Under the pieces are notes generated by a model. It worked only from the letters and a program-made list of their open reading frames with translations. It was not told where the DNA came from and did no database searches. A stretch of 55,239 bases of DNA from Sulfurimonas sp. Lineage in GTDB: Bacteria > Campylobacterota > Campylobacteria > Campylobacterales > Sulfurimonadaceae. Position 1 is the stretch's first letter. The number at the start of each line of letters is the position of its first letter. Of the stretch, positions 37,499-45,955 are shown in pieces. A program made the position numbers and the translations under genes. The stretch covers positions 1-55,239 of the forward strand of contig VMSZ01000055.1 of assembly GCA_013791885.1 (NCBI GenBank). Direction: 5' to 3'.

Positions 37499-38025
37499 AA
37501 AGATTTTTGAGATTTTTCGCATATCTTGCGTTTTTCGTTGTAGCACTGATATTTTTTGCTCCAAAACTTGGCATGTACTACTTTTTAGAGAATGAACTTA
37601 AAGCTTATGATGTCATCATCTCGGGAGAAACACTCAAAGATGAGGGCGTGAGTTTAAACATCAAAGATGGACAGATTTTTGTAAAATCCATAGAGAGTGC
37701 AAGTATCAAAGAGTGTGATGTAACACTCTTACTTTTTTACAACGCTATTAACGCAAGAGATATTACACTCTCCCAAAGCGCCAAGTCTTTTATTCCGTTA
37801 AAAGTTCAAGAGTTAAAACTCTCTTACACTGTTTTTAATCCGCTTCATATCAAAGTAAACGCTGTCGGTGAATTTGGCAGTGCGCAGGCTCAGGTAAATA
37901 TTTTAGACAGAACTATTCATGTAGATTTACAGGCTTCTGAGATGATGAGCAAAGGGTATAGAAACTCGCTTCGAGAGTTTAAAAAATCTGAGGACGGAGG
38001 ATTGACTTATGATAAAACTTTCTAA
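37492..38025 (+). CDS. GspN-like protein
   Basis: A 177-residue protein with an N-terminal signal-anchor (LRFFAYLAFFVVALIFFAP) and a beta-rich remainder that reads like the GspN/AsmA-like periplasmic fold (VSLNIKDGQIFVKSI, VQELKLSYTVFNPLHIKV). It is a common but non-essential type II accessory in some bacteria. It sits between the GspM-like and GspC genes, overlapping both. Confidence 0.6.
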   Translation: MVKRFLRFFAYLAFFVVALIFFAPKLGMYYFLENELKAYDVIISGETLKDEGVSLNIKDGQIFVKSIESASIKECDVTLLLFYNAINARDITLSQSAKSFIPLKVQELKLSYTVFNPLHIKVNAVGEFGSAQAQVNILDRTIHVDLQASEMMSKGYRNSLREFKKSEDGGLTYDKTF

Positions 38026-38821
38026 CTCAAGCTTTCTGCCCATCTTTGCCAAACTGCTTATTCTCATGGTTTTGGCAAAAAGTATTACCCTTGTCCTGCT
38101 CTGGTTTTTACCGAGTGATGGCGTGGAGCTTGCGCAGCAACACAGTTACAAACCAAAGTACCAAAGAGTAGATTTTGAAAATATGATTCAGTCACCTGTG
38201 GGTGCAAAAGGCCAGGGTGCAGCAAGCAGCTCGTCAAACGCAGTGAGTATAACGAGTATGGTTCTTAAAGGACTTTACGGAAAACAAAACTATGGTTATG
38301 TCATAGTCGCACTCAAAACTTCTTCAAACAAGACTTCCATTATTGCTGTCGGAGAGGAGTTTTCAGGATTTACACTCAATTCTATCGCCCCAATGAGTGC
38401 CACCTTCACAAAAGCGGGCAAAGAGTATACTCTTGAGCTTGAAAAAACAATGACAAGCAGTCGCGCGTCATTGTATGAACCAGAAGTTGAGATAGATGAC
38501 GGTTCACCAAAAACCGTCTCTAAAGAGGACATCCTTGCTTATGCAAAAAGTCCTCAGGATATTTGGAAAGAGATTTCTATAGTCGAAGTGAAAAACGGCG
38601 AAGAGATAGAAGGTTTTCGGGTAACAAAAATAGCCAAAAATTCAAAAATGGCAACTTTGGGGCTCCGTGAGGGTGATGTGATTATAAAAGCCAATAATAT
38701 TGAGCTTAAATCTTATAAAGATGCCATAGATATTTACAATGGCTTAGATAAATTAGACGCGGTGCAAATCGTCGTTTTGAGAGAAAATCAAGAAGTGGAG
38801 TTAGTATATGAGATTCATTAA
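38009..38821 (+). CDS. gspC: GspC-like protein with PDZ domain
   Basis: A 270-residue protein: short cytoplasmic start, membrane helix (about residues 12-35), a homology-region domain (VLKGLYGKQNYGYVIVAL, VGEEFSGFTL) and a C-terminal PDZ domain from about residue 195 (EIEGFRVTKI, LGLREGDVIIKANNIEL). GspC links the inner platform to the secretin and helps choose substrates. GGAGG precedes the ATG. It overlaps the secretin gene by 14 bases. Confidence 0.88.
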   Translation: MIKLSNSSFLPIFAKLLILMVLAKSITLVLLWFLPSDGVELAQQHSYKPKYQRVDFENMIQSPVGAKGQGAASSSSNAVSITSMVLKGLYGKQNYGYVIVALKTSSNKTSIIAVGEEFSGFTLNSIAPMSATFTKAGKEYTLELEKTMTSSRASLYEPEVEIDDGSPKTVSKEDILAYAKSPQDIWKEISIVEVKNGEEIEGFRVTKIAKNSKMATLGLREGDVIIKANNIELKSYKDAIDIYNGLDKLDAVQIVVLRENQEVELVYEIH

Positions 38822-40685
38822 GGCAATTTTTTTAGCGGTTATATTGGTTGTAAGTTTATCGGCACGAGAACAGGTCAATGTAAACTTCTCAAATCTTGAA
38901 ATAAACGACTTTATTAAACTCGTTTCAAAGATTACAAACAAAAATATACTCATAAACAATAAAGTAAACGGCACGGTGGATTTTGTAAGTTCAACTCCAA
39001 TTTACGATGATGAGCTTATGGATATTCTGATTTCAGTTTTGGAGTCTAAAGGTTTTACTCTTATAGAAGACGGTTCTTTGTACGAAATTGTGCGTTCAAC
39101 AGAAGCAGCACAGAACAATGCAAAAGTAATACGCCCGGGAAGCAGTGCAAAAGGCTCTTTGATGGTCACGCAAGCGATTGTGGTCAAGGGTGAAAATGTT
39201 GATATAGTCGCGGCAAAAATCCGTTACCTGATTTCAAAAACTGCCAAGCTCATGACAATGAAAGAGAGTAATACCATTCTTTTAACGGACTACCCGAAGA
39301 ATATTGAGACTATCAAACAGGTTATTGAAGACATAGACACAAATAACGCAATGATAGTAAAGATTATTCCTATTAAAAACACTGAGGGTAAAAAACTCCA
39401 AGCAAAACTTGCTGATATAGGCAAATCTATTTTTAATGAGAAAGTGGATGCAGAGGCTGTAAAAATTCTCCATGATGAAAGTACAAACTCCATCATTGTT
39501 GTCGGCAACACAAAGAATGTGAAAAAAGTGCAGGAGTTGATTAGCAAGCTTGATGTTGAATCAAATATTGCCAATTCTCTGCAAATATTTTCTTTAAAGA
39601 ATTCCGATTCTAAAGCTGTTATGGCAACACTGACAGACATTATCTCAAAACAGACTTTTACAGACCCTGCAATGAAGCCGAATATCTCAGCAAATGAAGA
39701 GATAAACGCAATCATCGTTGTAGGCGATCCTCAGGTTATTAAAGGGATTAAAGCCATTGTTGACGAGCTTGACAAAGAGAAGTATCAGGTTTACGTTCAG
39801 GCAAGAATAATTGAGATAAACAAAAATGACAGTGAAAATATCGGAGTAAGATATGGTTTTGCCGGAGGTGATGTATCTTCATCAGGAATTTATGCCATGA
39901 GTGCTAATTTTGGAGATAAGGATTTGACCTCTTTTGCGGCAACGGCTGTTAAAGATGCTTTAGGAAGTATTGGAAGCGGGGCAAACGCTGCGTTTGCACT
40001 TGGTGCTACAGTAGACTTCTTAGAAACTAACGGTGCGTCAAAATCTATCTCAAATCCATCTATTCTTTGTGTAAATAATAAAGAGTCATCTATCTATGTA
40101 GGTAAAACTATATCTATCTCAACAGGAAGTGTGACATCAAGCGCAACTTCGCTTCCCGGTGTGACAAACAGTTTTAAAAGAGAGGACGTTGGTTTGACAC
40201 TAAAAATTAAGCCTCGTGTTTCTGAAAAAGACAAGGTGACTTTAGATGTTGAAACTGTTCTTGAAAATGTACTCGATGATGGTTCCCTAAACGCAACAGG
40301 ACAACCGGTAACATCTAAACAAGAAGTTAAAACACAGGCAATTTTACGTCACGGTGAGAGCATTATCATCGGTGGACTTGTGAAAACCTATGAGAGAGAT
40401 TCAACAAGTAAAGTACCTTTGCTTGGCGACATTCCCCTTATTGGTGAGTATCTCTTTTCATCGAAGTCAAAATCTAATGAGCAGGATAATTTAGTTGTTA
40501 TTTTGACGCCTTACATTATTGACAAAAGTGCGCAACTCTCTCAATTGCAACAAGATTTGGGAGTTCTTTCGCGAATTCAAAAAGAGTATAACGATAAAGC
40601 TTTTGATAAACTTGAAAAGAAAAAAGAAGAGATGGAAAATGCAAAAGATACAACAAAAGTAAACCCGTTTGAGGCTATAGAGTAA
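38808..40685 (+). CDS. gspD: Type II secretion secretin GspD
   Basis: A 625-residue outer-membrane channel protein. It has a signal peptide (IFLAVILVVSLSA), N0 domain from VNVNFSNLEINDFIKLV, three repeated N-domains (such as SNTILLTDYPKNIETIKQVI and NSIIVVGNTKNVKKVQELI) and a C-terminal secretin domain with VGLTLKIKPRVS and GESIIIGGLVK, PLLGDIPLIGEYLF. The last 55 residues are a charged tail. Stop and the gspE start overlap as TAATG. No pilotin gene is evident nearby. Confidence 0.95.
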   Translation: MRFIKAIFLAVILVVSLSAREQVNVNFSNLEINDFIKLVSKITNKNILINNKVNGTVDFVSSTPIYDDELMDILISVLESKGFTLIEDGSLYEIVRSTEAAQNNAKVIRPGSSAKGSLMVTQAIVVKGENVDIVAAKIRYLISKTAKLMTMKESNTILLTDYPKNIETIKQVIEDIDTNNAMIVKIIPIKNTEGKKLQAKLADIGKSIFNEKVDAEAVKILHDESTNSIIVVGNTKNVKKVQELISKLDVESNIANSLQIFSLKNSDSKAVMATLTDIISKQTFTDPAMKPNISANEEINAIIVVGDPQVIKGIKAIVDELDKEKYQVYVQARIIEINKNDSENIGVRYGFAGGDVSSSGIYAMSANFGDKDLTSFAATAVKDALGSIGSGANAAFALGATVDFLETNGASKSISNPSILCVNNKESSIYVGKTISISTGSVTSSATSLPGVTNSFKREDVGLTLKIKPRVSEKDKVTLDVETVLENVLDDGSLNATGQPVTSKQEVKTQAILRHGESIIIGGLVKTYERDSTSKVPLLGDIPLIGEYLFSSKSKSNEQDNLVVILTPYIIDKSAQLSQLQQDLGVLSRIQKEYNDKAFDKLEKKKEEMENAKDTTKVNPFEAIE

Positions 40686-42202
40686 TGTTAAACTTAGAAC
40701 CTCTTCACAATCTCAAACTCGAAGTCAGTGAAGTAGAAGGCTTAAATACGGAGCTTTGTCTTAAAAACTACCTGCTTTTTTCTGAACTTCATGGAGAAGT
40801 GACTGCGTTTATGTGTGAGCGCTATTTAGTCGAAGCGAGTAACTATTACACAAAACTGCCGCAAAAATTTCCTCTGTATATTTTAGATGAAGACTCCTAT
40901 GACAGACTTTATAACCGCTTTTTGGAACTTAGAACCGACAGAACAATGGAGAGTATGCAAGAGGATTCTGATGAAAAAAAAGATGATGAAGACATTTCCC
41001 TTACAGACTTTTTAAGAACATCTTCAGACATTTTAACAAGCGAAGAATCTGCGCCTATCATCAAATTTGTGAATGCTCTTTTTTATCAGGCCATTAAAAA
41101 ACGTGCCTCAGACATTCACATAGAAGTGCAGGAAAAACGCGGCGAAGTGCGCTTTCGTATTGACGGTATGCTTATTAAAAACGCAGACCTTGATAAAAAA
41201 GTTGTCAATCTTATTGTCAGCCGTATAAAAGTTATCTCAAATCTAGATATCTCAGAAAAACGCATCCCGCAAGATGGACGAACGCAGATAAAAATTGCAG
41301 GCGAGTCTCTGGACGTGCGTGTCTCAATTCTTCCGACATTTTACGGTGAGCGCGTCGTTATGAGACTTTTGATGCAAAGTTCGCAAATACCGCACATCAA
41401 TGAACTCGGATTTAACAACGAACTTATAGGTGATGTGAAAAAACTGTTACGCTCTTCTCATGGAATTATTCTTGTAACAGGGCCGACAGGAAGTGGTAAA
41501 ACGACTTCTCTTCACTCATTTTTACGTGAAGTGGAATCACCTGAACTTAACCTCATTACAGTTGAAGACCCTGTGGAGTACAAGTCTGACAATATCTCAC
41601 AAATACAGGTCAATGAAAAAGTAGGGCTTACTTTTGCCTCGGCACTGCGCTCTATCTTACGTCAAGACCCGGATGTCATTATGATAGGGGAAATCCGTGA
41701 TGAGGAGACAGCGAGCATTGCTGTCCGCGCTGCGCTTACAGGTCACTTGGTCTTTTCAACCCTGCACACAAATTCTGCCGCTGCAACAATTTCAAGACTG
41801 ACAGACATGGGAGTGGAACCGTTTTTAATCTCCTCTTCACTGCTTGGTATTTTAGCGCAAAGACTTGTGCGTATTTTATGTGACGAGTGTAAAGAAGAGG
41901 ATGTGATAGCAGAAGAGTTCGCAGAAGATTACAAGCTTTCAAAAGATGTAAAAATATACAAAGCCTGCGGCTGTAAAACCTGTAATTACAGCGGTTATGC
42001 GGGAAGACGCTCCATCGGAGAACTTCTGGTAATGAACGACAAGGTGAGAGACCTGCTCAAAACCACTACGGATGAGCACTCCATTAAAACTGCTCTTGAA
42101 GCGGACGGTCTTAAAACCATAGCAACACAACTCCACCTTATGCTGCTTGATGGAGAAACATCTCTTGAAGAAGCAATACGTATCGGCTTAGGGCATGCGT
42201 AA
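40685..42202 (+). CDS. gspE: Type II secretion ATPase GspE
   Basis: A 505-residue hexameric ATPase. Walker A is GPTGSGKTTS, Asp box SDIHIEV, Walker B region LRQDPDVIMIGEIRD, His box TGHLVFSTLHTN. Near the C-terminus a tetracysteine zinc site is present (CDEC and CGCKTC), as in GspE and PilB. It powers pseudopilus assembly at the inner membrane, docked on the GspL-like protein. The stop lies eight bases inside the next gene. Confidence 0.95.
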   Translation: MLNLEPLHNLKLEVSEVEGLNTELCLKNYLLFSELHGEVTAFMCERYLVEASNYYTKLPQKFPLYILDEDSYDRLYNRFLELRTDRTMESMQEDSDEKKDDEDISLTDFLRTSSDILTSEESAPIIKFVNALFYQAIKKRASDIHIEVQEKRGEVRFRIDGMLIKNADLDKKVVNLIVSRIKVISNLDISEKRIPQDGRTQIKIAGESLDVRVSILPTFYGERVVMRLLMQSSQIPHINELGFNNELIGDVKKLLRSSHGIILVTGPTGSGKTTSLHSFLREVESPELNLITVEDPVEYKSDNISQIQVNEKVGLTFASALRSILRQDPDVIMIGEIRDEETASIAVRAALTGHLVFSTLHTNSAAATISRLTDMGVEPFLISSSLLGILAQRLVRILCDECKEEDVIAEEFAEDYKLSKDVKIYKACGCKTCNYSGYAGRRSIGELLVMNDKVRDLLKTTTDEHSIKTALEADGLKTIATQLHLMLLDGETSLEEAIRIGLGHA

Positions 42203-42641
42203 AGGTTTTACTCTCATAGAAGTGATGGTTGCGGTGATGATTGTCTCCGTGGTCATTTTAGGGCTGCTGCAGCTCTTCGCCAACAATACCCATATCTTTT
42301 TTGGACTTGAAAAAAAAATGCAAAACAATCAATATCTCTCTGCGTTTTTGGCAAGTCAAAAATATGGCTTTGAAGATAAAAAAACAACGCTGTATGAACT
42401 TTTTAGTGACTTTGAGATGAATGATGACTTACGACGCCAACTTAAAAATAAAAAAGTTGAAGTAGTGTACCAAGAACTTGAAGTGATAGATTTGTCAGAA
42501 TTTCAGGCAGAAAAAGAAGAGACAAATCCGGAAGTGGAAGCTGCAAAAGAGACAAATTCGGGCATGGTTTTTGAGATGGGGAAATCTGTGTTGAAATTTG
42601 AAGATGTTTCAGTCTCACTGACTCGGGTGAAACTTCAATGA
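42195..42641 (+). CDS. Minor pseudopilin, GspI-like
   Basis: A 148-residue protein beginning RKG/FTLIEVMVAVMIVSVVILGL, a canonical prepilin cleavage site and helix with the conserved Glu at +5. The VMVA stretch is frequent in GspI. The C-terminal part is acidic. Gene order (after gspE, before another pseudopilin) fits the GspI-GspJ tip pair. It overlaps its neighbours by four to eight bases. Confidence 0.75.
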   Translation: MRKGFTLIEVMVAVMIVSVVILGLLQLFANNTHIFFGLEKKMQNNQYLSAFLASQKYGFEDKKTTLYELFSDFEMNDDLRRQLKNKKVEVVYQELEVIDLSEFQAEKEETNPEVEAAKETNSGMVFEMGKSVLKFEDVSVSLTRVKLQ

Positions 42642-43174
42642 GAAAGGCTTTTACCCTCATTGAGATGATGATTTCCATCACAATCTTGGCTATTATGATG
42701 ATTTATTTGTATCAAAGTTATTCTTCTCTTAATATTTCCAACACTGTTTTTAAAAAAGCAACAGATGAGATAAAAGAGATTGAGCTGAAAAAGAGAGTCA
42801 TTTTTTTAGATTTCTCTTTGGCTCAAAAAGGTGATGCGAATGCTTCCTTTAAGATTCTCAATCAAGAGATAAACGAGGATGTAGTCTTTATGCAAAGTGC
42901 ACACTCACTGCATAAACGCCACAATCCTTATGTAGGTTATTTAGTTAAAGATAAAAAGCTTTACCGCATAGAGTCGCTCAAGCCTTTGCGTGAGTATCCC
43001 TTAGGTGTAGAGAGTGAATTTGTAGCTGATACATTGGGAGAAGTGAATAGTTTTCGAGTCTATAAAAACCAGCCAAAGAGTGATGATAATGCCTCTGAAG
43101 CCTATTTAATTCACATAGACTTCAAAGATGAGGAAGATATTTTAATAAAAACAAAGCTGCTTAACGAGAGTTAA
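42638..43174 (+). CDS. Minor pseudopilin, GspJ-like
   Basis: A 178-residue protein with N-terminus RKA/FTLIEMMISITILAIMM; the pre-cleavage residue is Ala instead of Gly. The remainder is beta-rich with motifs such as YVGYLVKDKKLYRIESL, which fits GspJ. It is the last gene of the secretion operon. No terminator with a T-run is obvious behind it. Confidence 0.72.
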   Translation: MRKAFTLIEMMISITILAIMMIYLYQSYSSLNISNTVFKKATDEIKEIELKKRVIFLDFSLAQKGDANASFKILNQEINEDVVFMQSAHSLHKRHNPYVGYLVKDKKLYRIESLKPLREYPLGVESEFVADTLGEVNSFRVYKNQPKSDDNASEAYLIHIDFKDEEDILIKTKLLNES

Positions 43175-43215
43175 TTAAAACGCTTTCGTATTTAGTACTT
43201 CGCTTATAGTGGACT

Positions 43216-43440
43216 TTAGTCTCTGTATTTGGAGATGCCGCAAGGCTGATTAGGAGTCGGCGGATGCTCTTTGAGGTACGTTAAATCCTCCAGTGTTTGT
43301 ACTAAGACTTTTTTTTGCTGCAAAATTGGAAGCATAAGATTATCTTTCTCATTTAAAGGAATACTCCAGTCTAAAAGTATGGTTTGTACCTCGGCATCTA
43401 GCTCGTCTAGGGCGTTTTGTATGTGTTTAAGTGAATTCAT
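43216..43440 (-). CDS. Small hypothetical protein
   Basis: A 74-residue soluble protein with an N-terminal amphipathic helix (LKHIQNALDELDAEVQTIL) and a Pro/Cys-containing tail. I do not recognise it. TACAAT, a good -10 box, lies only about seven bases upstream of the ATG, so the message might be leaderless. It faces the rpmI promoter divergently. Codon use looks normal, but the call is tentative. Confidence 0.5.
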   Translation of the reverse strand: MNSLKHIQNALDELDAEVQTILLDWSIPLNEKDNLMLPILQQKKVLVQTLEDLTYLKEHPPTPNQPCGISKYRD

Positions 43441-43475
43441 GCGGATATTGTAGCAAAAATTTATAATAGTTTGGG

Positions 43476-43481
43476 TATAAT
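43476..43481 (+). promoter_or_regulatory. -10 box of the rpmI-rplT operon
   Basis: TATAAT within GGGTATAATCCC, about 138 bases before the rpmI ATG. A second TATAAT lies at 43462-43467. The long leader carries a structured repeat. Confidence 0.5.
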
Positions 43482-43511
43482 CCCATTCCCAAAATAGAGA
43501 GATAGATTATC

Positions 43512-43583
43512 TGCCTCTATGAGGCAAGCTTTAGTGCCTCAGCGGCTAGCGATTTCTTTGTGGACGTGTTCGCAAAGAAAATC
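43512..43583 (+). repeat. Two-hairpin intergenic element, copy 2, in the rpmI leader
   Basis: TGCCTC-TAT-GAGGCA forms hairpin 1, followed by the linker AGCTTTAGTGCC and CAGCGGCTAGCG, then hairpin 2 pairing TTTCTTTGTG with CGCAAAGAAA. The linker matches the copy at 18861, while stem 2 differs in sequence but keeps pairing. It lies inside the expected 5' leader of the ribosomal protein operon. Confidence 0.7.
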
Positions 43584-43618
43584 AAAATTGAAGCAAAAAT
43601 TTTACAAAGGAGCCATCG

Positions 43619-43810
43619 ATGCCAAAAATGAAATCGGTAAAAGGCGCTGTAAAGCGTTTTAAGGTAAAGAAAAACGGTACTGTTAAACGCGGAACTGCAT
43701 TTAGAAGCCACATTTTAACTAAGCAAGATGCACAAACTCGTCGTGACCAAAACACTCCAAAAGTGATTGCAAAAGTTGACGAAGCAAACATTAAGGCTAT
43801 GATTAACTAA
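43619..43810 (+). CDS. rpmI: 50S ribosomal protein L35
   Basis: A 63-residue basic protein, the usual L35 length: start [20 protein letters not shown] and conserved [15 protein letters not shown] lies eight bases before the ATG. It is followed by rplT, the conserved pair; infC, which often precedes them, is not upstream here. Confidence 0.97.
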   Translation: MPKMKSVKGAVKRFKVKKNGTVKRGTAFRSHILTKQDAQTRRDQNTPKVIAKVDEANIKAMIN

Positions 43811-43831
43811 TTTTAGTTATCTCATAAATCT

Positions 43832-43867
43832 CCAATTTTTTAATTGGGCAAGTCCATAATATTATGG
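43832..43867 (+). promoter_or_regulatory. Two palindromes between rpmI and rplT
   Basis: CCAATT-TTTT-AATTGG and the perfect palindrome CCATAATATTATGG stand in a row in the 101-base gap. They could form the mRNA structure through which L20 represses its own translation in other bacteria, or a processing site. The sequence does not show which. Confidence 0.45.
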
Positions 43868-43911
43868 CACCTTGAGCACAGAAAGTGACTGGGTAAAGAA
43901 AAAGGAAAAAT

Positions 43912-44271
43912 ATGCCAAGAGTAAAAACAGGTGTTGTTCGTAGAAGAAGACACAAAAAGATATTAAAATTAGCGAAAGGTTTTTACAGCGGACGCCGTAA
44001 ACACTTTAGAAAAGCTAAAGAACAAATTGAACGTTCATTGTATTATGCATTCCGTGACCGTAAGCAAAATAAACGTGAATTCCGTAAATTATGGATTATC
44101 CGTATCAATGCTGCTTGTCGTTTAAATGGAATGAACTATTCAACATTCATGAATGGACTTCACAAATCTGGTATCGAGCTTGACCGTAAAATTCTTGCTG
44201 ATATGGCGATGAATGACGCAGCTGCGTTTACTGCAGTTACTGAAGCATCAAAAGCAGCACTTAGCAAATAA
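43912..44271 (+). CDS. rplT: 50S ribosomal protein L20
   Basis: A 119-residue basic protein with the L20 landmarks [32 protein letters not shown] and [19 protein letters not shown]20 is an early 23S rRNA-binding assembly protein. AAAGGAAAA precedes the ATG. A terminator follows directly. Confidence 0.97.
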   Translation: MPRVKTGVVRRRRHKKILKLAKGFYSGRRKHFRKAKEQIERSLYYAFRDRKQNKREFRKLWIIRINAACRLNGMNYSTFMNGLHKSGIELDRKILADMAMNDAAAFTAVTEASKAALSK

Positions 44272-44275
44272 GTTT

Positions 44276-44296
44276 AAAAGACCTTTTGGTCTTTTA
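44276..44296 (+). terminator. Terminator of the rpmI-rplT operon
   Basis: AAAAGACC-TTTT-GGTCTTTT, an eight-base-pair stem with T-rich 3' side, starts four bases after the rplT stop. Being symmetric it could also end the minus-strand transcript, but the facing gene ends at 44312. Confidence 0.8.
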
Positions 44297-44311
44297 GCTT
44301 TGCTAAGCTTT

Positions 44312-45592
44312 TTAAATCTTATGAATATATAAGACCGAATTTCCCTTACTGTTGTAGTAAATCCCCAAAGAATTTTTTCTTGATACAAAAACTCCCCGTC
44401 CATTAAAAGTCTGCCCATTTCTAAAGATTGTACTTAATATTTGCGTATCAAATCCCTCGCCCTCATCTGATATTTTAGTCACCATGTAGTTGTTGTTCGC
44501 ATATTCTATTATGTTAAGTTGTACAAAAATTTTTTTATTGCAGTTTAGGCTGAGCTCTATAAGCTTGTCTATATATTTATCATCTTGAATGAGAAGATTT
44601 TTTGAAGAGGAATCAATGCCCAGATTTCCATGCTCATACGCGTTCATAAATAGTTCTGTAAAGACAAGGTTTGCCTGAGTTCTTGCTTCTGAATTTTGTG
44701 ACAAATTTTCAAATTTTTTTTCATACCACTCACTTGCATCTTCGACCGCTTCAAGAGAACTGCTAAACTCTTTTTTATGTGCTTTGTTGTCAAAAGATGG
44801 AAGTTTATTGATAAAAATGAGTGTCAGATCATCCTCTTGAGCCTTTATCTTTTCAAATATTTTCTCTCTCAAATCTTCTTTCGTAAAGGAGTTTGCAAAA
44901 TCTTCCTGAATAAAGTCTCCATAGAGTCTCTCGTTAATACAGGTTTCATTTTCCACTAGGCCGTCACTGTAAAAAAGAAACTTTGAAATATTTGATACAT
45001 TGTAAGTGGAAGTGACGTATTCTTTTTTATATTTGTTCATTGGCGGATTGTTGGATTTTATTCTAATGATGTCGTTATTGTTTGATTGCAACAGCATGGC
45101 AGGCATAGAGAACTTTGCATACTCCATGGAAAGAAAGTAGTTGTTTATGAGAATGTAGTCTATTGCCAGGGCTTCTTCTTCCAGGAGAATTGGCTGAATA
45201 TACTCTAATGACTCTCGAATGAGAATATTTAAATCAAAGCTGTCATGTGTTTTCATCTTGTCAATAAGATGGTTAATAAACGCACTCATAAGCATAGCCG
45301 TAAGAGAGGCTGAAAGACCTTTCCCCATGCCGTCTATCACAAGGTAAAAAGTTCTGTGCTCATCTATTTCTCTTGCCGTATAGGCATCGCCGCTCATAAT
45401 ATCCAAAGGTCTGTAGAGAAAATCAACCAGCCAGGAAGAATCTTTCTCTATCATTTTGTAGTAAAAGTCATTTCTTAGGATATTTAACTCTTTAGCAAAA
45501 CCCAACTCTTCCTGATAAGAGTTATACTCCTCTTTATCCTGATATTTTTTGAGTTTTTTATTTATTCCTAATTTAGTTTGTTGCAATGTCAT
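44312..45592 (-). CDS. SpoIIE-type serine phosphatase fused to an RsbW-like ATPase domain
   Basis: A 426-residue protein. Residues about 50-270 form a PP2C-like SpoIIE phosphatase domain with metal-binding DIMSGDAY and VIDGMGKGLSAS, and LFYSDGLVE. Residues about 310-426 form a GHKL ATPase with TELFMNAYEHG and ISDEGEGFD, as in anti-sigma kinases. It probably acts in a partner-switching cascade: phosphatase and kinase toward a STAS protein. It lies five bases after the STAS gene. No sensor or receiver domain is attached, so the input must come from elsewhere. Confidence 0.85.
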   Translation of the reverse strand: MTLQQTKLGINKKLKKYQDKEEYNSYQEELGFAKELNILRNDFYYKMIEKDSSWLVDFLYRPLDIMSGDAYTAREIDEHRTFYLVIDGMGKGLSASLTAMLMSAFINHLIDKMKTHDSFDLNILIRESLEYIQPILLEEEALAIDYILINNYFLSMEYAKFSMPAMLLQSNNNDIIRIKSNNPPMNKYKKEYVTSTYNVSNISKFLFYSDGLVENETCINERLYGDFIQEDFANSFTKEDLREKIFEKIKAQEDDLTLIFINKLPSFDNKAHKKEFSSSLEAVEDASEWYEKKFENLSQNSEARTQANLVFTELFMNAYEHGNLGIDSSSKNLLIQDDKYIDKLIELSLNCNKKIFVQLNIIEYANNNYMVTKISDEGEGFDTQILSTIFRNGQTFNGRGVFVSRKNSLGIYYNSKGNSVLYIHKI

Positions 45593-45597
45593 CCCGC

Positions 45598-45885
45598 TTA
45601 AATACTTCTCACTTTAAATGCAGCAGTAAGGCTTAAGTCGTCAAAAAGTTCAATAAGCTGTTTGCTTGCAACATTTAGTTCTAAGTCTATATTGTCTTTT
45701 AAGATGAGTTTGTTAAAGTAGCCAATAACAGATGATGTAATGGAAATAGAGTCATTAATATTGACAACAAGCTTTTTGTGCTTAGCGGCGATACTGTCCA
45801 TCGTGTTTTTTATATTTTGAAAATCAGAGATACTTTTAATATTTCCATCTATATTTACGAGATTATCATGTGATGATATTTCCAT
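45598..45885 (-). CDS. STAS-domain anti-anti-sigma-like protein
   Basis: A 95-residue single-domain protein with STAS-like layout. The segment NINDSISITSSVIGYFNKL corresponds to the switch helix, with Ser residues that could be phosphorylated. Sequence similarity to classical SpoIIAA is modest. Pairing with the phosphatase/ATPase gene (gap of five bases) gives the best evidence. The target sigma factor or effector is not in the window. Confidence 0.72.
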   Translation of the reverse strand: MEISSHDNLVNIDGNIKSISDFQNIKNTMDSIAAKHKKLVVNINDSISITSSVIGYFNKLILKDNIDLELNVASKQLIELFDDLSLTAAFKVRSI

Positions 45886-45955
45886 TTCTTCAAGTCCTTT
45901 TTTTGTTTATAATAAATGTTAGCAGAAATTTACTGAAGGATTTAATAATGAAACT

